Part shown: one piece after another, positions 22,647-32,924 of the stretch
How positions within the stretch are numbered: the first letter of the stretch is position 1
How the letters are laid out: every line of letters begins with the position of its first letter
From: Strigamia acuminata
Lineage: Eukaryota > Arthropoda > Chilopoda > Geophilomorpha > Linotaeniidae
Length of the DNA stretch: 64,000 nucleotides
Assembly: GCA_949358305.1 (NCBI GenBank)
Contig: OX442319.1
Span: 6,448,001-6,512,000, forward strand
Reading direction: 5' to 3'
Translations under genes and position numbers: made by a program
The notes under the pieces: model-generated
Told to the model about the DNA's origin: nothing
The model's input: only the letters and a program-made list of their open reading frames with translations
Database searches by the model: none

Positions 22647-25600
22647 ATGACGGATTCAACGACGAAAATCCGCAACCAAATAGAATTGTTACACGACGGT
22701 AACTATTTGCTGTGGTCCAAACGAGTAAAGGCCGCGCTAAATGAACGAGATTTGTGGGACACCGCGATCGAAGAGACGGAGCCCAAACGACCAGTTAAGG
22801 GAGATGCGACCCACGATGAGGACGAAAAAACGTGGAAAACGTGGCGGAAGAGCAACAACGCCGCGAAGGGAATACTGATCGGAACCCTAAACGATGAGCA
22901 GGTACTACGTTACGACGACGCATTAACCGCTAAACAACTTTGGGACGACATAAAGAAAAATATGGAGATCGATACAACAGATCTCCAGTACGAGTGCTTG
23001 GACGAGTTGCTGCGCCTCAAAATGACCGCGAAAGAGACAATAGACCAGTACGTAAACCGAGTCGAGGCACTGAGAACTAAATGCGCCTCCTACGGAGGGG
23101 ATATAAAGGAAACTCAGGCCAAATACGCGATATTAAGGGGATTGCGAGAAGAATTCGACGCCACGGCCGAGGGCATCAGAGCAAATAAGACGACTACACT
23201 ACAAGATGCGCGAAAAATTTTGAGATCACGTGAGACGCAGAACAACATAAAAATCGAAGGAAGCACGGATGTTGCATACAGAGCGGATAGCCGTAAGAGA
23301 TTCGAGAAACGTGCGGACACGCGAAAATGCTTCAATTGCAACAAACCTGGTCACGTGGCGAGCGAGTGTAAGAACCCAATGTTCTGCTTCAACTGCGAAG
23401 GGAGCGGGCATAAGGCGTCAACTTGTTCAAAACCGAAGAGAGAGAGGACGAATTCCAAACGCGGCAAAGGCACATTCAAACGAAGCCACAAACAAGAAGG
23501 AAATCTGTGTGCATTCGAGATGGAGGAATCGTGCATGTACGCAATGACAGACGAGATCGAGACGGCCGACAAAATCACGACGACAGACGAAGTTGCAACG
23601 TACACCGACCCGATTACAACGACCGACGAAATCACGACAACAGGCGAAGTTGCAACGTACACCGACGAGATTGCGACGACGGACGAACTCACGACGACTG
23701 ACGAAGTTGCAACGACCACCGACGAGATCGCGTCGACCGACGAAATTACAAAGAACGAAGTGGCGACGATTAGTGAAGAAACGAAGGTGCTTTGGTTGGT
23801 GGATTCGGGCGCAACTAGCCATATGACGAGAACCAAGGAATTTTTCGACACCTACGAACGTGATGATCGGACAATTGGGATCGCTGACAAGAATGTAAGA
23901 ATGAAATCGATTGGAATTGGCAGTATTCGAGTCACGACCAGCAAAAACGACAAAATTCACCGACTAAACAACGTTTTACACGTACCTGAGATATCGGCGA
24001 ATCTACTTTCCGTGGCCAAAATCATCGATACCAAGAAGAGCGTGATTTTCGACATCAAGGCGTCGGCAGTACGAGGACCAGACGGCAGAGCGATCATCGA
24101 CATACGACGAATCGGGGACAAGTTCGTGATCGACACGAAAATATTGCAGAGCCACGAAAACGCAAGAAAATCCGAAGAAATCAACACGACGTGGCACCAA
24201 CGACTCGGGCACCTGGCGTACGACACAATGAGGAAAATGGAGAGGGACACTTTGGTACGAGGACTCAAGATGGATACGAGCGAAAACGAGACATGCGAAT
24301 CGTGTATCAAGGGGAAACTTACTCGAAAACCCCACAAAAGCATCGGAGAACGCCAATCGCAAAGTATCATGGACCTGTGGCACGTGGACCTCGTCGGAGC
24401 AATTACACCCGAATCACTGGGAGGATCAAAGTATATCATGACAGTCGTTGACGATTGGAGCCGAAAAACGATGGTCAAAGTTTTAAAAACGAAAAGCGAA
24501 ACGGCCGAAAAATTGAAGAATTTGATCACGATGTGCGAGACAGAAACGGGCCAACGTTTAAAGAGGATACGTAGCGATAACGGCGGGGAATTTATCGTGG
24601 GAAAACTGGAAAAATGGTTTCAAGAACGAGGAGTTGACCACCAACTAACAGTACCGTACTCAGCCGCGAGCAATGGCGTGGCAGAACGCCAAAATCGAAC
24701 AATTATCGAGATGACGCGAACGATGCTCGTCGAGTCGGGACTACCATACACGTTTTGGGCAGAGTGCATGTGCACAACGGCAATCATTCGGAACTCGTGC
24801 ATGACAAGAGTGCATGGAAAAACCCCGTCGGAAGTTTGGGACGACAAGAAACCAACTGTAAAATATTTCAAACGTTTCGGATGCGTCGCGTTTGTACTCA
24901 CGAAAAATGCGGGACGAAGGAAGTTTGACCCGAAAGCCGAGAAGAGAATATTCGTGGGATACGCACAAAAACGACGAGGATATCGAATTTACAATCCCGA
25001 GACACGACTCGTCAGCGAGGAACGAAATGTAAAATTCGTCGAGAGCGAGTTGGGCGCGCCGATGCTACGCAGTGAAGACGGCACCGCAATGCAACCCAAA
25101 TACGCCGACTTGGAGATCGAGTCCGAAATTAAGACGAGTCTTGACGAGGAAAAAGGCGGGAACACAGTCGAAAATGGCGTAATAATAGACGGAAGTCGAG
25201 AAGGCAACGCACAAGATGAAAACGACGAAATATTGGACGGGAATCGAGAGGAGAACGCACAAGACGAAATCCAGAACAACGAGGAGGCCGACCCACCACC
25301 ACCCACTCAACAACACACGCCGAGAGCCACGACGGCAGAACGCCAAGTCCGAAACCTCACAGAAAGAACGGCAAATGAAGACGAAATGATACGACAAGGA
25401 GCTAGAAGATCCGAGCGGATAAAATCAAGAGCGATGGCCAACGTATCGGAAGAAATTGATCCCCCTCGAAACTACAACGAAGCGCTACAATCAATTAATT
25501 CCGAGGAGTGGATAAAGGCCATGGATGAAGAAATAGCGTCGATGAAGAGGCACGAAGTTTGGACAACGAGGGAACTGCCGAGAAACAAGAAAACTGTCAA

Positions 25601-27014
25601 GTCGAATTGGGTTTACAAACTCAAAGTAAATCCAAACACCGGTGAAAGACGTTTCAAAGCACGGCTCGTAGCCGCTGGATACACGCAGCGATGGGGAGTA
25701 GACTACGACACGACATTTGCACCGGTAATTAGAATCGAAACGCTGAGAATACTCGTAAACGAAGGCGCGAAACGAAAAAGGAAACTATCGCAACACGACG
25801 TACGATCGGCATACCTCCACGGCAAACTCAAGAATGAAATTTACATGGCACAGCCTGAAGGCTACGAGGACGGGACGAATCTCGTATGCAAACTAGAAAA
25901 AAGTATCTACGGACTAAAACAGTCAGGGCGGTGCTGGTACGAGAAGCTAACCGAAGTTTTGGCCAAAGTAAAATTTGAACGATCTCCCGACGACCCATGC
26001 TTATTCATCGTGAGACGAGGACATGACTACATGTTTTTGGGAGTTTACGTGGACGACGCCGTCACTTTGGCATCATCGGACCGATTCGAGAAGGAAGTGA
26101 TAGACCAGATTAAAAACGACGTAGAATTAATCTCCATGGGCCAACTATCATCCATCTTAGGGATTCAAGTTTACCACGACGACAATGGAATCCACCTACA
26201 CCAGTCCGAATATATTCGAAGAGTTTTAGCAAGTTACGGGATGGAAAACTGTAACACCAAGTCGACACCGATGGACCCGCAACTCAATTTGGATGAACAC
26301 GAGGACAGCCCAGAAGTCGACCAGCGCGAATACCAAGAACTGATCGGGAAGTTGATGTATTTGGCAATCAACACACGACCCGACCTCAGTTTCGCAATGA
26401 GCTCGCTGTCCCAATACAGCGCGAAGCCCAAACAGACACACTACCAAGCACTGAAGAGAGTGTTGAAATACCTGCAGAAAACAACCAACTACAAATTGTC
26501 ATACGGATGCGAGGACCGAAGATTGCATGCCTACACGGACGCAAGTTGGGACAGAACGGCAGATTCCAAGTCGTTCTCGGGATTTGTTGTGCGCGACGGA
26601 CGGTCGCTAATCCACTGGAGATGCAAAAAACAGGAGATCGTGGCAATGTCAAGCACTGAGAGCGAGTTACACGCCTTATCGGAAGGTATCAAGGATGTGC
26701 TGTGGACAAAAGAAATAATGATGACCATCACACCAACCACGAAAATGGAAGCAACGACTGTTTATTGCGACAGCTTAAATGCGACGCAATTACTGAAGCC
26801 GGGACCCCAAAAGGCGAGGACCAAGCACTTCAATCGGCGACTAAATTTCGTAAAGAATGACGTCGAAAGTGGTAACATCGACATCAAACACATCGCAGGA
26901 ACCGAGATGTTGGCAGACTTCCTGACAAAACCACTTACAGGACCAACACTAGAAAAAGCCTTGATCGAACTCGGAATCGCCCCAACCAAGAAAGGCAGAC
27001 ACGAAGAAGAGTAA
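22647..27014 (+). CDS. Copia Gag-Pol polyprotein
   Basis: 1,455 codons in one frame. Order: Gag with two CCHC knuckles (about residues 228-261, C-F-N-C-x(4)-H-x(4)-C), an acidic Thr-rich linker of repeated T-D-E-I/V units (about 295-375), protease with D-S-G-A-T near 386, and integrase with an HHCC finger (from about 516) and D, D, E at V-D-L-V-G, R-S-D-N-G-G-E and V-A-E-R-Q-N. Then come reverse transcriptase with Y-V-D-D near 1134 and RNase H with T-D-A-S-W near 1297. Integrase before RT defines Ty1/Copia. No stop or frameshift is present, so it is probably competent. The linker is the unusual part. Confidence 0.96.
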   Translation: MTDSTTKIRNQIELLHDGNYLLWSKRVKAALNERDLWDTAIEETEPKRPVKGDATHDEDEKTWKTWRKSNNAAKGILIGTLNDEQVLRYDDALTAKQLWDDIKKNMEIDTTDLQYECLDELLRLKMTAKETIDQYVNRVEALRTKCASYGGDIKETQAKYAILRGLREEFDATAEGIRANKTTTLQDARKILRSRETQNNIKIEGSTDVAYRADSRKRFEKRADTRKCFNCNKPGHVASECKNPMFCFNCEGSGHKASTCSKPKRERTNSKRGKGTFKRSHKQEGNLCAFEMEESCMYAMTDEIETADKITTTDEVATYTDPITTTDEITTTGEVATYTDEIATTDELTTTDEVATTTDEIASTDEITKNEVATISEETKVLWLVDSGATSHMTRTKEFFDTYERDDRTIGIADKNVRMKSIGIGSIRVTTSKNDKIHRLNNVLHVPEISANLLSVAKIIDTKKSVIFDIKASAVRGPDGRAIIDIRRIGDKFVIDTKILQSHENARKSEEINTTWHQRLGHLAYDTMRKMERDTLVRGLKMDTSENETCESCIKGKLTRKPHKSIGERQSQSIMDLWHVDLVGAITPESLGGSKYIMTVVDDWSRKTMVKVLKTKSETAEKLKNLITMCETETGQRLKRIRSDNGGEFIVGKLEKWFQERGVDHQLTVPYSAASNGVAERQNRTIIEMTRTMLVESGLPYTFWAECMCTTAIIRNSCMTRVHGKTPSEVWDDKKPTVKYFKRFGCVAFVLTKNAGRRKFDPKAEKRIFVGYAQKRRGYRIYNPETRLVSEERNVKFVESELGAPMLRSEDGTAMQPKYADLEIESEIKTSLDEEKGGNTVENGVIIDGSREGNAQDENDEILDGNREENAQDEIQNNEEADPPPPTQQHTPRATTAERQVRNLTERTANEDEMIRQGARRSERIKSRAMANVSEEIDPPRNYNEALQSINSEEWIKAMDEEIASMKRHEVWTTRELPRNKKTVKSNWVYKLKVNPNTGERRFKARLVAAGYTQRWGVDYDTTFAPVIRIETLRILVNEGAKRKRKLSQHDVRSAYLHGKLKNEIYMAQPEGYEDGTNLVCKLEKSIYGLKQSGRCWYEKLTEVLAKVKFERSPDDPCLFIVRRGHDYMFLGVYVDDAVTLASSDRFEKEVIDQIKNDVELISMGQLSSILGIQVYHDDNGIHLHQSEYIRRVLASYGMENCNTKSTPMDPQLNLDEHEDSPEVDQREYQELIGKLMYLAINTRPDLSFAMSSLSQYSAKPKQTHYQALKRVLKYLQKTTNYKLSYGCEDRRLHAYTDASWDRTADSKSFSGFVVRDGRSLIHWRCKKQEIVAMSSTESELHALSEGIKDVLWTKEIMMTITPTTKMEATTVYCDSLNATQLLKPGPQKARTKHFNRRLNFVKNDVESGNIDIKHIAGTEMLADFLTKPLTGPTLEKALIELGIAPTKKGRHEEE

Positions 27015-27054
27015 TCAAGAAAGCAGTGCGTAATGACGGTTCAAGAGGAGAATT

Positions 27055-27270
27055 TGTTGGACCCCATGTCGCTTGACCGCCATTACGTCGCGAGAGGGCA
27101 CTCGGACGTTCCGTGGCAGACGCTGATACGTCCACTAGACGACCCAATTTAACAGCCAATCATGGCCCAGTGTCTACATATTTAACCTGTGTATTTTCCC
27201 AGAATAAAACACTTGTAATTCTTTAACCCTACGATGATGTTGCATTATTTCAACCACACGATTTCCAACA
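27055..27270 (+). repeat. Copia 3' LTR
   Basis: Identical to the 5' LTR over 216 bp. It is preceded by a purine stretch (AAGAGGAGAA) at about 27042-27051, the likely polypurine tract. Confidence 0.95.
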
Positions 27271-27275
27271 ACTGG

Positions 27276-27602
27276 GACCCCAACTGCATGAAAATGGACG
27301 AGATCTTGTACAGCGTGGTCGAAAAGGTCAGGAATTTTGCAACCGTTTATCTGGTGGACACCACCCAAACGCCGGATTTCACGCGAATGTACGAACTGTA
27401 CGATCCGTGCACCGTCATGTTTTTCTTCCGTAACAAACACATCATGGTCGACTTCGGCACGGGAAACAACAACAAAATCAACTGGGCGCTGGAAAACAAA
27501 CAGGAAATGATCGACATCTTGGAAACGGTCTATCGGGGCGCCCGAAAAGGACGTGGACTCGTAGTGTCGCCCAAAGATTACTCCACTAAATACAGATATT
27601 GA
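27276..27602 (+). pseudogene. TXNL4A: TXNL4A (DIM1) 3' part, interrupted
   Basis: Codons 35-142 of DIM1 to a TGA. The conserved block M-Y-E-L-Y-D-P-C-T-V-M-F-F-F and the C-terminus G-A-R-K-G-R-G-L-V-V are near-perfect, and the combined length is 142 residues, exactly the usual length. The frame is otherwise undamaged, so the only lesion is the Copia insertion. An open frame starting in the LTR at 27234 is fortuitous. Confidence 0.94.
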
Positions 27603-28213
27603 TTCGTAGCATTGCAAGGAAGCACGCTGCGGCTGGGGCCCGGGTGCCCCAAATTCCATCAATTAATTTTTTTTCCAATTAATTTTTTCTAAAATTGTTT
27701 TTCGTAAATAGGGCCGCCTAAAAGGGCCTAAATTTTTTTTTTTAATTTGGGCCGCCTAAAAGGGCCTAAAAAATATTTTTTTTTAAATTAGGGTCATTTA
27801 AAATTTGTGTTTTTTCAATAGAGGGCCAAAATCCTATTTTGCGTGCTTTTTAAATATATTGTGACGTGTTTTTGTAATAAAAGTGGGTGATTTTTGGATT
27901 TTTGCACATTGTTAGTAATATTGACACAACCTGTCGGTGAAATATTGTGAAAAGGTCTATTTAAGTCTCGTGTTTGCAACTTACTGGTATTTTATCACCA
28001 CCGCTTGCACCGGTGGTGAATTTGTAATTTTTGTATTCTTGCAGTTGAATGCGCGCATTGGAAATGCAAGAAAAAAACCTATAAGTGAGTTGTGATTTGT
28101 ATATGTCAATTCCATTCGATGGAATTTATTTTATTTTAAATTTTTATTTCGTCGAATTTTCCAGTTATCTCGACTAATTAAATCTAATTCTCCGAGTTGA
28201 CAACATTGAAATT
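27603..28213. other. Intergenic between TXNL4A and coiled-coil gene
   Basis: AT-rich sequence with a duplicated GGGCCGCCTAAAAGGGCCTA stretch (about 27710 and 27750). A perfect hairpin lies at 27995-28019: TCACCACCG, 7-base loop, CGGTGGTGA. No gene was seen. Confidence 0.55.
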
Positions 28214-29308
28214 ATGGACCGACAGCGCTTTTTTCGGAAACTGATATCAAGCCAGGCCGAAAGCAACGAACGTTTAATCCAAGCCCGAAAAATATCGTAC
28301 GACAACATGCGCCACGATCGACAAATCCAAGAAGAGCTCGGTCAGATCGAACGCAATCGCATCAAAAACGCGCTGATCGCGGGCCGAAGAAGCCAAGACG
28401 AAGCCAACAAAAGTCGACGGATTAAATTGCTCGACGGTTTGAACGAATTCTACCGAGTCGAGTGCGGCAACCTGCACGACTTGCGCGTGCAGTTCCTCAA
28501 AGCCATGACCGAAAACACAAGATTTATCTCGGATAAAGCTCAAACAGCGAGAAAAAACTACGCGGACAGCTTGACGGACGAAGCGGAGCGAACTAGAATG
28601 CTAAAAATACAAGAGGAAAACGCAAACTTCGAGGCCCAATACGCGCACGAAGTTCTCCTGATGATGTACGCCGACATCCAGCAACACGAGACGTCGGAAA
28701 AGAAAAAAATATTCAAGGAAATGAAGAAAGTGAAGCTGGAACAGTTGAAGCATTTGAACCAAGAGATGAAGAACGCGGTGGGGGTCATCGAGCGGTTGAT
28801 GAAGCTGCAAAACGAGCACATTGTGCAAGAGAAGCGTCACGCCGACGAGATGGTCACGTCGATGAGATTGGTGCAGTTCGAGCACGAGAACACGGAGGCG
28901 GTGCATTTGCGACGGTTGTTGACGTGGTTGATGACGGTGAGCGAGTTGGACGTGGAGAGAAGTGTGCTGAGAGTGTTTGAAATATTGGCGAATGAGAAGC
29001 AACAGCACGTGAGGTTTGAGCAGGAGCAGACGAATGGGTTTCTCAAGTTTATTCAGCAAGAACAGGATCACCATTTGAAGATGGAGTGCACGGTGTTGGG
29101 GGAAAGCTCGGCGTTGTTGATTAAGGAGTTGAAGCATATGGTGGAGGAGGATGTGATGGCGCAGCAGTTCGTGTTGGAAGTGCGGAAAGATGGGGTTGAG
29201 CATACGGAGGAAGAGTTGCAACATTGTCAGCAGTTGAATGGGATGATACAGAATGCGATTGATAATCATATGAGTGAGGAAACAAAAAGGAATGTGAATA
29301 TTGAATGA
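28214..29308 (+). CDS. Coiled-coil protein with 22-residue periodicity
   Basis: 364 residues in one exon from an ATG. It is nearly all charged helix with no signal peptide or membrane segment. Parts fall into 22-residue units (for example those starting at L-N-Q-E-M-K, I-V-Q-E-K-R and V-R-F-E-Q-E), the same pattern that is regular in the neighbour at 30684-32105, so the two are probably paralogues. Function is unknown. The intronless structure may mean a retroposed origin. It is a hypothetical but credible gene: the frame is long, rich in G and C relative to its flanks, and free of simple-repeat bias. Confidence 0.7.
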   Translation: MDRQRFFRKLISSQAESNERLIQARKISYDNMRHDRQIQEELGQIERNRIKNALIAGRRSQDEANKSRRIKLLDGLNEFYRVECGNLHDLRVQFLKAMTENTRFISDKAQTARKNYADSLTDEAERTRMLKIQEENANFEAQYAHEVLLMMYADIQQHETSEKKKIFKEMKKVKLEQLKHLNQEMKNAVGVIERLMKLQNEHIVQEKRHADEMVTSMRLVQFEHENTEAVHLRRLLTWLMTVSELDVERSVLRVFEILANEKQQHVRFEQEQTNGFLKFIQQEQDHHLKMECTVLGESSALLIKELKHMVEEDVMAQQFVLEVRKDGVEHTEEELQHCQQLNGMIQNAIDNHMSEETKRNVNIE

Positions 29309-29459
29309 AGCGAATGAGGAAAAAAAAAAGAAAAAGAAATGTAAATATTGAATAAAGCGAATGAGGAAAGAAAAAGAAATGTGAATATTGAATAAAGTAA
29401 ATGTGATTAATAAATGTAATGAATGTGCAATTTATTTATTTTGAACATCAGGTTATTAT

Positions 29460-30415
29460 GTCTTGACAGTGCAGAAAGAAAATTTCATTAAACAAATCGA
29501 GTATTTCTTCAAAAAATCGAGTATTTCTTCGAAAAATTGAATATTTCTTTATAAATTGAATATTTCTTTAAAAAGATTGAATATTTCTTCAAAAATCGAA
29601 TATTCCTTTAAAAAAATCGAGTATTTCTTCAAAAAATCGAATATTTCTTCAAAAAATTGAATATTTCTTTACAAATTGAATATTTCTTCACAAATTGAAT
29701 ATTTCTTCAAAAGGATCGAATATTTCTTCAAAAATCAAATATTTCTTCAAAAAAGTCGAATATTTCTTCAATAAATCGAATATTTCTTCAAATAAATCAA
29801 ATATTTCTTTAAAAAAGTCGAATATATCATCAATAAATCGAATATTTCTTCAATAAATCGAATATTTCTTCAAAAAATCGAATATTTCTTTGAAAAATTG
29901 AATATTTCTTCATAAATGGAATATTTTTTCAAAAAATCGAATATTTCTTCGAAAAATTGAATATTTTTTTAAAAAATTGACTATTTTTTCACAAATTGAA
30001 TATTTCTTCATAAAAATCAAATATTTCTTCAAAAAAAATCGAATATTTCTTCAAAAATAGAATATTTCTTCAAAAATATCGATTATTTCTTCAAAAAGTC
30101 AAATATTTCTTCGAAAAATCGAATATTTCATCAAAAAGTCGAATATTTCATCAAAAAGTCGAATATTTCTTAAAAAAAATCGACTATTTCTTTAAAAAAT
30201 CTACTATTTCTTCAAAAAAATCGAATATTTCTTTAAAAAAAATCGAATATTTCTTCAAAAATAGAATATTTCCTCAAAAAAATCGATTATTTCTTCAAAA
30301 AGTCAAATATTTCTTCAAAAAAATCGATTATTTCTTCAAAAAGTCAAATATTTCTTCAAAAAGTCAAATATTTCTTCAAAAAAATCGAATATTTCTTCAA
30401 AAAATCGGGTCCTTA
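29460..30415. repeat. Tandem repeat, about 20 bp
   Basis: Roughly 45 degenerate copies of TCGAATATTTCTTCAAAAAA with length variation of 18-22 bp. It separates the two coiled-coil genes. The 30415-30683 part is unique and probably the promoter side of the next gene. Confidence 0.9.
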
Positions 30416-30683
30416 ATTCGCACGTGTGCGCAATCAGAAGATATGCTGTATGTATAAACATCTATATATAAACAACAACAATCTCAATTACAATAACACA
30501 TTAGCACCGTAGTTTTCATTCTTCACGAAATTCTACAACAATATCCAACGTGTTGTCATCGGCATTGTACACGAAAACCCCAATTTTGACAACGGCCAGG
30601 TTTAGTAGAAATTAATATAACCGATATAAAATAGCATATTTAAAGTACTTGAAACACATTCTAACAAACCAAAGTTATTGATC

Positions 30684-32105
30684 ATGTATCCTTTCATCTT
30701 TACACCCAATCATCTAGATTTACGCGTTGAAGTTGAACAAACCCCAGCAGAAAAACCCACAAACATGAACAAGAAGCAAACAAACCAGCTGAAAAGAATC
30801 CAAAAAGAACGACAACAACTACTCGATTCGATGCGACAAAAGCGGAGAAATCAAGAAGAGCGCGTACGTAAAGAACGAGAAGCGGTCATCGAAAGCCTAC
30901 TGCAAAAACAGAGCGAACTCGACGAACGAATGCGCCAAAAACGCGAACAAATGGTCATGTCGGTCATCCAGGGCCGCAAAAAACACAGCGAACACATGCG
31001 CAAAGAACGCGAAGAACTGCTCCGAATGATGCTCAACTCGCGCAAAAACCAGAGCGAACGAGCGCGCAACTTGCGCGACGACATCCTAACCGCCATCGCC
31101 GACTGCCAGAAGAAAATGGCCGACAAAATGCAAATGGAGCGCGAACTGCTCGCCGTCGAGCTGGACCAAATGCAGAAGGACCAAGGCGACTACAGCAAGA
31201 CCATCAACAACATGTTTTACGAGTCGCTCGAGCGGATGCAGAGAGGGGAAGAAGAGAACATCCGAATGGAGCGGCAACAAGCGGCCGAATTGATCGAGCA
31301 GACGCAGACGCAGCAGTCGGAACACACGCGCATGGAGCAGAAGTGGGCGCTCAACTCGATGGAGCACGTGCAGAAGGAGCAGGACGAGCACATCCGGTCG
31401 GAGCAGAAGTGCGCCGTGACGGCCATGGAGGAGGTGCAGAAACTGCAGAACGAGAACATCAAATTGGAGCAGAAAAGCGCCGTCGAGGCGATGGAAGAGC
31501 TGCGCAAACAGCAGGAAGATCACATCGCGGCCGAAGAGAAACACTCGGGCCAAGTGATGAAACAGACGACCAAAGAGCAGGAAGTGCACGTCATGTCCGA
31601 GCAGTCGTGTTCGCTCGAGCTGAAGGACCAGGCGACGGAGCTGGAGCTGAAGAAGGACGCGCGGTTCAGCGATCGGTTTCTGGTGGACGCGATGAAGCAG
31701 TTTGGGGACGATCAGGAGAACCATATGGCGATGGAGAAGAACCACGTGGAGGAGGCGATGGAGCAGGTGGATAGGGAGCAGAGGCTGCACGTGCAGAGGG
31801 AGATTTGTCAGGTGGTGGAGTTGGTGAACGGGTTGGAGAAGACGCACGGGGAACACATGAGGATGGAGCAGATGAGGACGAAGGACGCGTTGAATGCGAT
31901 GAAAAAGGAGCAGGCGCAGCATCTGAAGGTGGAGCGCAATCGGGTGGTGGAGATGATTGATTATTTACAGAAGATAATTGATAAAAACGTAGGGGTGGAG
32001 AAGGAGCAGATAGATGAGACGGTGGAGGTGGTGCAGAGGCTGCAGAGTCAGCACGCGTTTATCGAGAGGAAGTGTATTATGCAAATGAGGCTGTTTTTGA
32101 ATTGA
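30684..32105 (+). CDS. Hendecad-repeat coiled-coil protein
   Basis: 473 residues in one exon; the ATG at 30684 is chosen because the frame opens only at TTG just before. From about residue 39 to the end the protein divides into nineteen consecutive units, eighteen of 22 residues and one of 23, plus a partial one. Units typically have M at 1, E at 4, Q or R at 5, M or L near 12, Q at 15 and H or N at 22. 22 is twice 11, so this is a hendecad helix, expected to form a long straight or slightly right-handed coiled coil. There is no signal peptide or membrane segment. Internal methionines at 30765 could be alternative starts. Function unknown; a structural rod is inference. Confidence 0.75.
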   Translation: MYPFIFTPNHLDLRVEVEQTPAEKPTNMNKKQTNQLKRIQKERQQLLDSMRQKRRNQEERVRKEREAVIESLLQKQSELDERMRQKREQMVMSVIQGRKKHSEHMRKEREELLRMMLNSRKNQSERARNLRDDILTAIADCQKKMADKMQMERELLAVELDQMQKDQGDYSKTINNMFYESLERMQRGEEENIRMERQQAAELIEQTQTQQSEHTRMEQKWALNSMEHVQKEQDEHIRSEQKCAVTAMEEVQKLQNENIKLEQKSAVEAMEELRKQQEDHIAAEEKHSGQVMKQTTKEQEVHVMSEQSCSLELKDQATELELKKDARFSDRFLVDAMKQFGDDQENHMAMEKNHVEEAMEQVDREQRLHVQREICQVVELVNGLEKTHGEHMRMEQMRTKDALNAMKKEQAQHLKVERNRVVEMIDYLQKIIDKNVGVEKEQIDETVEVVQRLQSQHAFIERKCIMQMRLFLN

Positions 32106-32279
32106 AAAAAGAAATTATTTAAGTTTTGCACGTACAATGATTAATTTATTTATTTTTTTTAAAAAGTGGAATTATTTTTTTTTTTTGTGATTTATTCTAT
32201 GATTATTATGTTAATTGGAAATAATAAGGAGTGGTTGATTAATTAAGCTTGTTATTTTTGTGTTTTATTTTTATTTTGC

Positions 32280-32650
32280 TCTTCTCTTTATAAGCGGCGT
32301 CTTCTGCCCGTTTCGGGACGAATAATTGTTTCGGTGGTTTCATGAAATCGGAATAAAACAAATAGGATTTAGCTTTAGACATCTGGTCTTATTCCGATAG
32401 ATGAAGAATTAGATTTTTAAATAATGGTTCGTGTTGTGACTCATTTTCATCGATTTGTGAACGAGAAATGCAACAAAAAATGTAAAGTAAAGTGGATCTC
32501 TGTAAAAAAGAATAAAAATATTGTCAAATAGGTGTGAAACTAGATTTTGTGCTCTTATGTGAGAATGATTACACACGTCACATCACTATCCACACGTCTA
32601 CCATCATCATCTGTCTCCTCATCTGACACTAGCGATGCAAATTTAGGCTG
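32280..32650 (-). pseudogene. Relic of a CTLD membrane-receptor gene
   Basis: On the minus strand two pieces resemble the CTLD gene at 36163-37552. At 32600-32650 there is its 5' UTR and exon-1 start (S-D-E-E-T-D-D-D, ATG mutated to GTG). At 32290-32390 there is K-S-Y-L-F followed by P-P-K-Q-L-F, the exon 2/3 region with the middle missing. Stops intervene. It is therefore a decayed copy. Confidence 0.5.
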
Positions 32651-32661
32651 ATGTAGTATTG

Positions 32662-32716
32662 CTATTATTGCGGACTACCAGAAGAAAATGGCCGATAAAA
32701 TGCAAATGGAGAGCGA
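32662..32716 (+). pseudogene. Fragment of hendecad coiled-coil gene
   Basis: About 55 bp nearly identical to 31095-31149 in the neighbouring coiled-coil gene (CAGAAGAAAATGGCCGA is shared). A small duplicated scrap, cut off by the solo LTR. Confidence 0.75.
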
Positions 32717-32740
32717 ACGGATGTCCAGACTTGTATCATT

Positions 32741-32924
32741 TGTTGGACATTGTGTTCTTCGGCCGCCAATACGTCACCAGGAGGCGCTGGAACGTATGTT
32801 GAAGATATGTCCATTAGACGTTCAATGTAATAGCCAATCACGGCTAAGTATTGTATTAAATAAATCACTTGTAATCTTTAACCCTGTTGAACGTTGTATT
32901 TGTTGGATCGAGCTATTTCTAACA
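32741..32924 (+). mobile_element. Solo LTR of a Copia relative
   Basis: 184 bp with termini TGTTGG and CTAACA and a perfect 5-bp duplication TCATT on both sides (32736-32740, 32925-32929). Internal blocks match the Copia LTR at 22275 with divergence: GTCCATTAGACG, AATAGCCAATCACGG, and AATAAATCACTTGTAATC with an AATAAA signal. It ends 28 bp before the ATG of the LRR gene and so may supply promoter or 5' UTR sequence. Confidence 0.85.

Larger units (their letters stand above)
22275..27270 (+). mobile_element. Intact Ty1/Copia element
   Basis: The element is 4,996 bp, with 216-bp LTRs identical at every base by eye, termini TG..CA, and a 5-bp duplication ACTGG on both sides (22270-22274, 27271-27275). 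It has a primer-binding site, one uninterrupted polyprotein ORF and a purine tract before the 3' LTR. Identical LTRs and an open ORF mean a very recent insertion. It lies in TXNL4A, in the same orientation as the host gene. Confidence 0.97.

Noticed and set aside
23114-24529. Long antisense ORFs across the Copia polyprotein
   Set aside because: Shadows of a codon-biased sense frame, with no recognisable domain.
29460-30415. Regular short repeats resembling a CRISPR array
   Set aside because: The units are contiguous and degenerate with no unique spacers, and the genome is eukaryotic.
31086-31922. 278-codon antisense ORF in the hendecad gene
   Set aside because: Leucine/histidine-rich complement of a repetitive sense frame.
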